Shown piece after piece: positions 18,411-26,037 of a stretch of DNA of 43,437 nucleotides (position 1 is its first letter; every line of letters begins with the position of its first letter). This DNA comes from Hymenobacter sp. GOD-10R (GTDB lineage Bacteria; Bacteroidota; Bacteroidia; Cytophagales; Hymenobacteraceae). The stretch lies in assembly GCF_035609205.1 (NCBI RefSeq), contig NZ_CP141190.1:1-43437 (forward strand), given 5' to 3'. The notes below the pieces were generated by a model. It was not told where the DNA came from. It did not search any database and saw nothing but the letters and a program-made list of their open reading frames with translations. The position numbers and the translations under genes were made by a program.

Positions 18411-18560
18411 ATCGAAATGTCCATCAGCGGCGAATATGATGCTGATCATAGAATAGAGGAAACCCAAGTGGATTCTGGAATGACTTTGCTGTTTGATTAC
18501 TTCATGGCAGTAGCTGCAGAAGAAGTGAACTCGAAAACTAACAACCCTTCAGGCACATAA
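18411..18560 (+). pseudogene. stranded C-terminal part of the HEPN-like gene
   Basis: Directly after the TAA at 18408-18410, in the same frame, 49 codons remain open to a TAA at 18558-18560. They encode IEMSISGEYDADHRIEETQV, then DSGMTLLFDYFMAVAAEEV and a polar end. A real C-terminal helix with the upstream frame preserved suggests a recent single-base nonsense change. Readthrough or reinitiation at the ATG 18417 is possible but not shown. Confidence 0.5.
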
Positions 18561-18704
18561 TAAACAGTCTGCGTGCGTTGCGCACTCAATGGCAACTATC
18601 CAGGGTATATTCTTTACTTCACTTTGCTTTAAAATGACTGCGATTAATCAATAACTTAGGCACGACTACAAAACCTTCAGCTTTATCCAACCGCTACTTA
18701 CGAT

Positions 18705-21056
18705 TCAAAATGGCAGGTCGTTGTCATCGTCCTCCTCATATTGCAAGGTCGAACGAGTAGCTCTAGTCACAGTGCCAAGTACAGAGCTTGGGGTAGTATG
18801 AGGAAGATGAATTGTAATACCATTTAGATCTGCTCTAGTATAACAGGCATGACATGGACGGAAACCAAAGGCGATAAGCAATGCACCGTCAAATGCCAAT
18901 TGGTTATTGAACTTACTACGATAGTAGGTATGAAGTAACGTAATTAGTACTTTCTTATAGTTATTATCAAACTTTATGAGAATAGTACGTACTTCTTCAT
19001 CCGTAAGAGAAGTACCATGGTCGACACGCTCATTCTTTTTGGCCCCTTTGTAAGCATGAGTGCCTAATCTGCCTATGATTTTGTGGTGGTCATCTGACGA
19101 GTTAGCAAAGGCGGCAGCATTTATAATGACTTGCTCGATTTGCTTTTCTAGAACAGAAAGCTGTTGCCCATCAACGGGAATCAAACCAGAGTTAGGAATA
19201 TTGACTGGTCTTGGAGGACTGCTAAGCCTAAAATGCTGCATGCATTCCACCATGAGCGGTTCCATCAGCAGAGGCTTTTCCATGTAGCGAGGATTCTGCT
19301 CTAGCTTTTTAGCAAACCACTCACGGAATTCTTCCTCTGCCTCCTTGCCCCGTTTTTTTATTTCTTCAGGTATAGAATAGTTTATGTAGTTAGATAAAGC
19401 AAATTCGCAGGAATAGGTTTTGTGAAATGCTGGCGCTTTGCTTGCAAAAAGCATATTTCCAGAACCTTTACGAACCCGATCAGCCATTGAGGATAGAAAA
19501 TGGTTGGGATATTCGCACAGCTGCTTATAGGCTAGTAGTTGCTGACGTTCTAGAGTGTTGAGGTAGGGGAAATTCACTGGATATACTTCTCCCGATAAAT
19601 TCAGCTTATCAAACTCAATTGCATTTGTAATTTGTTTTGAATTGCTGAAAGTAATAAAAACAGGTAGCGAGGCTACGGTATTTTCAGTATAAGGAGCGGC
19701 TACTTGAGTTAGTTCTTCTGGTGCCCATGTAGTAGGCTCAGGTGTTTCTATCTGAGTGCCTAATTGCTCCTTAGCTTGATCCAATTGTCCTTGAACTTCC
19801 TTAAGCTTTTTGCCCTGTTTTGTTAGCTCGTTACGATGGGCCTCTGAAGCTAAATTTCGAGCTTCTTTCTCGGCATCAAGCTGTTTTTCCACAGTTGCCA
19901 ACTTCATACGGAGTTGTTGTCGAAGCCTGACTTCTGCGTCGAGAGATTGTTGATGCTGAAGCTTTAATGACTCTAACTGCTCATGAGTTGCCCTCTTAGC
20001 TGTTGTAAGTTGAGCGTTGGCATTTTGCAGATCAGTTGTTAGGCACTCGATCTTATACTCATCTTCCTGTTTTTGTATATCAAAGGCTTCTGATAAGCGT
20101 TGGTTCTCTATGCTTAAGGAAGTGAAACGATCTTCTAGAGCAACTACTTCCCGTTGGCTTTCAAACAAACGTTGTTGGAACAAGCTCAACGTCTTCCATT
20201 GCTCTAGCTCTATTGCACAACGCGCGCTTATTTTTCGCTGATCAGTTGAAACTTGCTCAATTACTATAGGTATTTGATCACCCACATTGAAGTGCACGTC
20301 CAAGTCAGTCTCTGGTACACAACCAATGATGGCTGAACGATGAACCAGGCAATCTACACCTGGGCGCAATTCTGCAAAAAGGCCAAATTTGACAACATTC
20401 TTAATGCGGGCCAAAATCGATTTCCCTTTTGGAAAAAGTTTATCAGCATCTAGCCAAGGATTAGGTGAAAGTAATCGCACACTAGCTTCAAGGGCCAATC
20501 TATCTAGGTCTATTCTAGTAATTACGATCTGCAGTATATGACCCGGTTCGGGATAGGGTATATCTCCCCAACCTAGTTCTAGCTTATTTATCCGAGCATT
20601 CAGGCTGCCTGCTCTGACAATAGTGAAGCCGTCACCATTATAGAGCACATGCCCTTCAATGATGTCACCAAGGATAAGCGTTTTTATCTCTTCAGTACGC
20701 CTGTTTAGCAAGCTTTCTTGCTCAGCTTGCTTTGCAATTTGTCGAGCTAGTTTTTCACGTGCTATTTGTTCAGCTTGTACTTCTTTGGCAATCTTTCTGG
20801 AAACAACAAGCTTGAACGGAGATTGACTGATTTCAATAATTACAATCCCAACGGTTGTGCCTACTAACTTATCTTCTTCAACCGAAACCACTGCCATTTT
20901 TACCAAAGAATGAGAACCTGGTAAGAAGCCTTCGTATCCTAATACTTGTACTGTATACCCACCAGAATTACGTCTTTCGACCTTTGCTTCAACAATTAGC
21001 TTGTTGTTGCAATGCAATTGAAGCTCAGAAAAATAGGGGCGGCTTGGTATAGACAT
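18705..21056 (-). CDS. S1-repeat and coiled-coil protein with SSB-like acidic C-terminus
   Basis: The 783-residue protein begins with three S1/OB-type modules (about 13-85, 128-200 and 212-285). The third is the clearest: GKSILARIKNVVKFGLFAEL, then PGVDCLVHRSAI. S1 modules bind RNA or single-stranded DNA. A long coiled coil follows (about 290-435, Gln/Glu/Lys/Leu-rich). The C-terminal half is a domain I do not recognise, with AFHKTYSCEFALSNYINYSI and GKEAEEEFREWFAKK. A second part holds GRLGTHAYKG and FGFRPCHACY. The last residues, EEDDDNDLPF, resemble the acidic tip of single-stranded DNA-binding protein (DDDIPF), through which SSB recruits partners. The gene stands alone between a HEPN-like gene and a decayed IS3 element. 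A role in DNA or RNA surveillance is plausible but inferred. Confidence 0.65.
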   Translation of the reverse strand: MSIPSRPYFSELQLHCNNKLIVEAKVERRNSGGYTVQVLGYEGFLPGSHSLVKMAVVSVEEDKLVGTTVGIVIIEISQSPFKLVVSRKIAKEVQAEQIAREKLARQIAKQAEQESLLNRRTEEIKTLILGDIIEGHVLYNGDGFTIVRAGSLNARINKLELGWGDIPYPEPGHILQIVITRIDLDRLALEASVRLLSPNPWLDADKLFPKGKSILARIKNVVKFGLFAELRPGVDCLVHRSAIIGCVPETDLDVHFNVGDQIPIVIEQVSTDQRKISARCAIELEQWKTLSLFQQRLFESQREVVALEDRFTSLSIENQRLSEAFDIQKQEDEYKIECLTTDLQNANAQLTTAKRATHEQLESLKLQHQQSLDAEVRLRQQLRMKLATVEKQLDAEKEARNLASEAHRNELTKQGKKLKEVQGQLDQAKEQLGTQIETPEPTTWAPEELTQVAAPYTENTVASLPVFITFSNSKQITNAIEFDKLNLSGEVYPVNFPYLNTLERQQLLAYKQLCEYPNHFLSSMADRVRKGSGNMLFASKAPAFHKTYSCEFALSNYINYSIPEEIKKRGKEAEEEFREWFAKKLEQNPRYMEKPLLMEPLMVECMQHFRLSSPPRPVNIPNSGLIPVDGQQLSVLEKQIEQVIINAAAFANSSDDHHKIIGRLGTHAYKGAKKNERVDHGTSLTDEEVRTILIKFDNNYKKVLITLLHTYYRSKFNNQLAFDGALLIAFGFRPCHACYTRADLNGITIHLPHTTPSSVLGTVTRATRSTLQYEEDDDNDLPF

Positions 21057-21289
21057 TATAGAATGTGTCGTTTATATAATAATTAATCAATGCAATGTGT
21101 CTATTTTAACTTAGACAATTCGCTGAATATCGTGAAGTATTACAAAAAGTAAATCCAAGACAACAGTCTTGATAGCGCTAGTGGCTGTTGCAAAAGGCTG
21201 ACTATAGTTTAGGATGAATATACATCAACCCTTACTGGCTACAAATAGCGACATTGATCATGTCTTTTACGCTATGTCAGCCAGTAGAC
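21057..21289. other. intergenic region, promoter side of the S1-protein gene
   Basis: This is the upstream region of the S1/coiled-coil gene. It holds another GTGGCTGTTGCAAAA at 21181, similar to the ends of the MITE-like element at 17279, and then the right end of the IS3 element. A short inverted repeat pairs GGCTGACTATAG (from 21196) imperfectly with CTATGTCAGCC near 21273. Confidence 0.35.
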
Positions 21290-21304
21290 TGAGGTGGTCA
21301 GGTT

Positions 21305-22176
21305 AAGTGAGACCAGAGTTGGGCTTTCGTTAAAAGTGTTTGTTGTTCAAAGATATGGGGGCACTCATAGCCCAGTGCCGAGTGCCGTCGCTGGTGGTTA
21401 TAGTAGTCAAAATAAGCAACTAGTTGGGCTTGCGCCTCGGCTACGGAAGCGAAGGCGGAGCGGCTAAGCATCACCTCCGTTTTCAGGCGGGACTAGATCT
21501 CGGCTTGCGCGTTGTCGTAGCAGTCGCCTCTGCGACTCATCCTGCGCACTAACTGCCGATCCAAGAGCAGGCGCCGGTAGGCAGTACTGCCCACCCCGAT
21601 CCGAGTATACCAGTATGCCGGGTGCGGGTTGTCGACTCAGCAGTGCCCGGCGCAAGGCAGTGAAGACCAGTTCTTCGGGCATACTGCCCAGTAGGTGCCA
21701 GCCCACTACCCGTTTGGTATAAGCATCTTGAAACGCAGCTAAGCCCATGAGCCATTTTGCAACGGTAAATACGTAATATCGCCCACCCACACTTGGTCAG
21801 CCGCCGTAGATACAGGTCGGTCCAGCAGGTAATTCGTCGCCACCCGTGGTCCCTGCTCACTATAGGTCGTGTGCGGCACAAAGGCGCGCGGCTGCACGGC
21901 CACTAATTCGCGCCGGCGCAGCACCTACTGGATGCGATAACGACCAATCTGGTGTCCCTGCGCCCGCAGCTCTGCCCGTAGGCGGCGCGTGCGATAGCGT
22001 CGCTTGTGCTGGTTAAATATCTGGCACAAAGCCTGCTCCCAAGCGGGCACCAGAGACTGGGAAGCGGCCTTTTTCTGCCAGCGATAGTAGCTGGCCACCC
22101 TAACGCGTAGCACCTGGCAGAGACGGCGCACCGGATAGTGCCGTGCCTGCGCTTGAATAAAGCGGCAACGACTCAC
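21305..22176 (-). pseudogene. IS3-family transposase OrfB, broken
   Basis: Pieces in three frames reconstruct one OrfB. It starts MSRCRFIQAQARHYPVRRLC and reads through YRIQ, a TAG stop near 21925, then VLRRRELVAVQPRAF to the first Asp motif VWVGDITYLPL. A frameshift near 21745 moves to GLAAFQDAYTKRVVGWHLLG and the second Asp motif YSDRGGQY. Another frameshift near 21590 leads to RRGDCYDNAQAEI (catalytic Glu, followed by a stop) and the C-terminal YFDYYNHQRRHSALGY. All three DDE residues can be found, but never in one frame. Confidence 0.8.
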
Positions 22177-22475
22177 GGCGTCGGCTGCGTAAAGATGGCC
22201 AAGGCTTTTTTTAGGATGTCGCGCTCTTGCTGCAAGTGCCGCACCTCGGCCCGCAACTGCCGCATGGCCACGCTTTCGCTTTCCTCAATGCCCACCTCTA
22301 GCACGGGTTGCGTAGCTTTTTGCCGCTTGTAGAGCAGTTTGGGGCTGATGCCTAACTGGCGAGCCGCGGCTTGCGTACTCCGGCTTTCACTCGCTAGGCG
22401 CAGGACTTCGGCGCGAAAGACGATATCATAACGGTGGCGTTTGCGTGGCGAGCCGATATTCAGTTTTTGAGTCAT
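22173..22475 (-). CDS. IS3-family transposase OrfA
   Basis: The 100-residue protein has the normal OrfA layout: a basic start, KRHRYDIVFRAEVLRLASES, the HTH QAARQLGISPKLLYKRQ, and a leucine-zipper helix VAMRQLRAEVRHLQQERDIL ending in KKALAIF. OrfA binds the IS ends and, in active elements, is joined to OrfB by a programmed frameshift. OrfB starts in an overlapping frame just downstream, as expected, but is broken, so OrfA here has no working partner. Confidence 0.8.
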   Translation of the reverse strand: MTQKLNIGSPRKRHRYDIVFRAEVLRLASESRSTQAAARQLGISPKLLYKRQKATQPVLEVGIEESESVAMRQLRAEVRHLQQERDILKKALAIFTQPTP

Positions 22476-22706
22476 GACAGAAGCAAGATAATGCCCTCTC
22501 CTGCCTCACTTCCTTAGACCCTCTCACACTTACCCAAAGCCATGCGGTTTGGGTATCGTAGCCCAACAGTGCTCTTTGCCTGAACCACATAACCTAATTC
22601 CCAAATACCATCCAAGTAGTCTTGGGGGCAGTAATTAAAACAGCAGCCCTATTCTCTAACTTAGCGACGAACTTGAATTTAATATTTATCATTAACACTA
22701 TTGACA

Positions 22707-24545
22707 ATGAAGGCTGAAGCGATTCCCCTAATGGAGTTGTATAACACGTCCAATAAGGCTTACGTCATTCCCTCGTATCAAAGACCATTTGCCTGGGAAC
22801 CGCGAAAGGCAGAAGAGTTGCTCGAAGCTGTGCTCGAAGATGCAGAGGCGAATGCCAAGCTCACTTCGTTAGGCACTTTGCTCTTTTGCAAAATCGTTGA
22901 TACTGACCTATTTGGCAACGGAACTGCGTTAACCATTTCACCAGCTAACTTGTGGGAAGTAGTCGATGGTCAACAACGATTGACAGTCTTCTCAATCATT
23001 GGTTACGCGCTTCAAGAACATCTCAAGGCCCTCACTGCCGCGAGCCCAGCCAATGGCTTTATTCCTGGAGCTGTGGTAGACCTAGAGTCGCTTTTCGAAA
23101 CGTCGCGAAGTAAGAAAGGAACAGCAGTTCCGGTGCTCATCCGCGATGGCGACAACTTTGATAGTGGCTACACATCAGATTTAGCCAAAATACTTAATGC
23201 ATTTGCCGGCCATACGCCATTGCCTGGAGGCGTTGGACCACGGCTAATGACCACATATTATGAAATTAAACGCTGGGTTGATAATAACCTCAACGCGAGT
23301 AATTTCACAAGCTTCTGCACTTACTTTCTAACAAAGTGCCAAGTCGTTCAGGTAATCGCGGATGACGAAGACAGTGCTTTTACAATGTTTGAACCTCTGA
23401 ATTCGACAAGCGAGCCACTTACCGCTTTCGAGGTTTACCGCTCGAAAGCGGTGCGTTCATTGAATGTTCAGTTCCCTGAGGCTGAGTTATTGTTAGCTTA
23501 TGAGAAAACCAAGCGTGACGAGGTGATTAAGCGGTCGAATGACCTAATCTTCACGATGGCGCAGACTTACTCAGGACTGCGGCCTCGAATTCACTTTGTT
23601 CCGTTGAAGCATTACCTTGATAATAATGTCACGCTAGCTTTTGTCTCTTCTTTCGAAGAGGCAGCGGTCTTCTATCGTACTATTTGGCTTGAGCAGACAG
23701 CCACCGATTTGTGGTTTGATGACGAGGCGAAGAACTGCGTCCGTTTTCTTAAAGCAGCGAAACACGAAATTGTAATCCCTCTTCTACTACGCTACTATTT
23801 AGGTCAACGGATTGACCTTGGAAAGGTCCTCAAAGTGGTAGTCGCTTTTTTTGCTCTCTGGCGGACCGCCTACCCAACGAACGCTTTACCCAGTATCTAC
23901 CGCAATTTGTTTACACCAAATCATGCCGACGATATGTCCGTTGTCAGTGGCAACGCACTAAAATCGCCGCAGGCACTTGCGTCTTATTTCCGCTCAAGTC
24001 TGTTAGGAAAAATCGGAGCACTAGCTGCCGGACAGACGGAACAGCAGAAATGGGAGAGTGAGCAGACGCTCAACTATGAGGACTTGAAAGTAGTCTCCAA
24101 GTTGTTCATCTTCCTAGACATGGGGGGAAGCATCAAGGCAAATCTTGTAACGACTGAGCCGTGGACGTCGGGAGACGATGTAGAGCACATCCATGCAGCT
24201 AGCTTAGCACCAATTCCTGCTGGTGTACAGCAGATTGGTAATCTGACCTTTCTGCCAAGCACCGTCAATCGGTCGCTTCAGGCTACTCCGTGGAATGATA
24301 AGCGCGAAGCCTATATATGGCTTGCAGCTACTACTGTGATGAAGTCACCTACTCACTATACTAGTGGAAATCCCGTTCCTAAAGGAGTCCAAGACTACCT
24401 CAATAGTCCACAGACATTATCATTGGCGCATCTTGGACCAATTGCTAATTACACTACATGGGGGGACGCCGAGATTCAGCAACGCACAGCAACCCTATTA
24501 GGTCGCGTCTGGAACATCCTCTACACAGGTTGGCTCCACCCCTAA
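22707..24545 (+). CDS. DUF262-DUF1524 nuclease (GmrSD/SspE-type)
   Basis: The 612-residue protein has a DUF262 N-terminal domain with VIPSYQRPFAWEPRKAEELL (20-39) and the nucleotide motif DGQQRLT (87-93). The C-terminal DUF1524 HNH nuclease domain has VEHIHAAS near residue 495, then IGNLTFLPSTVNRSL and NDKR. This layout is found in GmrSD-type modification-dependent restriction enzymes and in SspE, which uses phosphorothioate-stimulated NTPase activity to drive DNA nicking. It lies about 0.5 kb beyond the end of a phosphorothioation gene cluster, on the opposite strand, so an SspE-like role is attractive but unproven. The start is the ATG at 22707; a TTG two codons earlier is less likely. An IS5 remnant follows immediately. 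Confidence 0.82.
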   Translation: MKAEAIPLMELYNTSNKAYVIPSYQRPFAWEPRKAEELLEAVLEDAEANAKLTSLGTLLFCKIVDTDLFGNGTALTISPANLWEVVDGQQRLTVFSIIGYALQEHLKALTAASPANGFIPGAVVDLESLFETSRSKKGTAVPVLIRDGDNFDSGYTSDLAKILNAFAGHTPLPGGVGPRLMTTYYEIKRWVDNNLNASNFTSFCTYFLTKCQVVQVIADDEDSAFTMFEPLNSTSEPLTAFEVYRSKAVRSLNVQFPEAELLLAYEKTKRDEVIKRSNDLIFTMAQTYSGLRPRIHFVPLKHYLDNNVTLAFVSSFEEAAVFYRTIWLEQTATDLWFDDEAKNCVRFLKAAKHEIVIPLLLRYYLGQRIDLGKVLKVVVAFFALWRTAYPTNALPSIYRNLFTPNHADDMSVVSGNALKSPQALASYFRSSLLGKIGALAAGQTEQQKWESEQTLNYEDLKVVSKLFIFLDMGGSIKANLVTTEPWTSGDDVEHIHAASLAPIPAGVQQIGNLTFLPSTVNRSLQATPWNDKREAYIWLAATTVMKSPTHYTSGNPVPKGVQDYLNSPQTLSLAHLGPIANYTTWGDAEIQQRTATLLGRVWNILYTGWLHP

Positions 24546-24570
24546 TCTAAAAGGGTCTAGTGTAAGAAAG

Positions 24571-24956
24571 GTGAACAGGCCCATACGCCAGCTGCTTGTC
24601 GATACCGACGGCTGAGTGTGGGCCTGCTGCCATGCGGCTCACCAACACAACGGAAGCTGGGCAGCCCTATTGCCTCAGCGCCGCTTCTGGGTGCAACGGC
24701 CGTAAGCAATCTTTACCAACCAAGGCTACCGCGGCCGCTTAACCGAAGCTGCCGCGGCTTACGCCACGAGCTAACTGCCCACCTTCTACCCGCAGATCTA
24801 TCTGTGACCGTCGCGCAACGCTTGGTGGTCGAGCGCACCTTTGCCAGGTTGAACTGTTTTCGCCGGTTGGTTATGAACTACGAGCACTTGCCAGAAAGCC
24901 ATGCTGCGTGGATGCTATGGGCCAACATTATGCTTTGCTTGAATCACATTACCTAA
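24571..24956 (+). pseudogene. IS5-family transposase C-terminal remnant
   Basis: The first part reads VNRPIRQLLVDTDG, a stop, then VWACCHAAHQHNGSWAALLP and TNQGYRGRLTEAAAAY. A frameshift near 24765 joins this to ELTAHLLPADLSVTVAQRL, VVERTFARLNCFRRLVMNYE and a normal C-terminus ending CLNHIT. The VERTFARLNCFRRL segment holds the catalytic Glu region of IS5-type DDE transposases. The N-terminal half with the first Asp is missing. Two stops and one frameshift make it dead. It lies 25 bases after the DUF262 nuclease gene. Confidence 0.8.
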
Positions 24957-25017
24957 TCGCCAACACGCTCTAATGCTAAAGCTACTGAACAAGTAAATAC
25001 GGATTGTGCCTTGTTTG

Positions 25018-25094
25018 ATGTCCGAATAACTACATAAAGAAAGCAGAGCCTAACTTAAAATGGCTCTGCTTTCTTTATGTAGTTATTCGGACAT
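25018..25094. terminator. 33-bp-arm palindrome, bidirectional terminator-like
   Basis: Arms at 25018-25050 and 25062-25094 are perfect inverted copies separated by 11 bases. The inner part has the form AAAGAAAGCAGAGCC, loop, GGCTCTGCTTTCTTT, a terminator shape with T-runs on both strands. The right arm also contains the last codons and stop of the PLD-type gene (stop at 25075-25077), so the left arm is an inverted copy of a coding end. It would end the long minus-strand operon, and may stop transcripts entering from the IS5 side. Confidence 0.8.
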
Positions 25095-26028
25095 ATACTT
25101 CCGAGTAACTCGAATGAACTTGTGAGTATCGATCCGGAAGGAAGTACAACAACCACCTTATCAAGGTCTGCCATGAATAGCTGGCGTCAAAGTTAGGGTA
25201 GTCACTACAAGGTAGCGATTTTATGAAAGCTGTAACGGCTCCAAAGCGTCGCGGAGATACTAGGAATTGATCAATCTGTGCAATAACTGGGCTCTGCAAA
25301 AGCGCTGCGGCGACACATAGATTGAATGCTGGCTTCGTTAGCCCTGGAGTAATTCTTAAAAAAGCCAGATCTATTTCTGCCATTTGTTTACTGGTGTGAG
25401 ATAGGTTGCTTATGTCGCCACTATATGCTCTGAATAAAACATCAGGAAAACGGGTAATAGGTAACCAGTGAGCAGGCAGTACCGGTAGATCGCCAGAATC
25501 TGCCTGCACTGCCTGCTCATATTTTAACCCTTCATCTGTTATAAACAATAAGTTATCAGGCAAAGCGTTAACGGCATCTTTTGTCTTTTGGTAGATAGAT
25601 TCGTCAACTAAAGCAGAATTAGCAAGCACTGTTTCCTCGAAGTCAGCTAACCCCAAGGATTTTGAGTCTAACTCTACTAGTAATTCCAGATTTGCTCGTT
25701 TACTCCATCCAAGGGCCCGGCCTGTGAGATTCGCTGAGCCTATAAAACAAGCTTTGTCCGCTCTGAAGTACTTCGCATGAAGATGAGAGCACAGATAAAG
25801 CGAGCTGTTTTTACGGCTGTCAATAAGTGGCCATACACTTAAATCGGAAACTCCTGCTTGGATTTCGAGTGGGTTCCACCTAGTTATGAGACGAACCGAA
25901 ACCATTGGCTCTATACAAGCCAATAAGCGTTGCAGAACATGCCCTTTAACAAAGGGAGCAACAAGAAAAACTTCATCAGTAGCCTTACTACAAAGCAGTT
26001 CAAGTTGCTCCCCTAATAAAATGTGCAT
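25075..26028 (-). CDS. PLD-family nuclease of the phosphorothioation island
   Basis: The 317-residue protein has one phospholipase-D/HKD motif: His84-x-Lys86, Asp91, Gly97-Ser98-x-Asn100 (HAKYFRADKACFIGSANLTG). Single-motif members such as Nuc and BfiI work as dimers, and many cut DNA. The N-terminal strand VFLVAPFVKG and RLITRW are normal for the fold. The C-terminal 200 residues are helical with no known domain. It is the last gene of the minus-strand run; its start lies nine bases after the GHKL ATPase stop. In this context it is the likely DNA-cutting part of a helicase-GHKL-PLD restriction module, perhaps equivalent to one of SspF, SspG or SspH. Confidence 0.8.
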   Translation of the reverse strand: MHILLGEQLELLCSKATDEVFLVAPFVKGHVLQRLLACIEPMVSVRLITRWNPLEIQAGVSDLSVWPLIDSRKNSSLYLCSHLHAKYFRADKACFIGSANLTGRALGWSKRANLELLVELDSKSLGLADFEETVLANSALVDESIYQKTKDAVNALPDNLLFITDEGLKYEQAVQADSGDLPVLPAHWLPITRFPDVLFRAYSGDISNLSHTSKQMAEIDLAFLRITPGLTKPAFNLCVAAALLQSPVIAQIDQFLVSPRRFGAVTAFIKSLPCSDYPNFDASYSWQTLIRWLLYFLPDRYSQVHSSYSEVYVRITT

Positions 26029-26037
26029 GTCTCAATA

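Larger units (their letters stand above)
21290..22526 (-). mobile_element. IS3-family insertion sequence, full length but inactive
   Basis: This is the most complete IS3 copy, about 1237 bp. Its left end on the minus strand (at 22526) begins TGAGAGGGTCTAAGGAAGTG. The right end at 21290 begins TGAGGTGGTCAGGTTAAGTG. These form imperfect terminal inverted repeats. OrfA is intact; OrfB is broken by a stop and at least two frameshifts, so the element cannot move by itself. No clear target duplication is seen next to either end. It lies between the S1-domain gene and the DUF262 nuclease gene. Confidence 0.85.

Noticed and set aside
21290..22526. Target-site duplication for the full-length IS3 copy.
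   Set aside because: The three or four bases on each side do not match, so none is reported.
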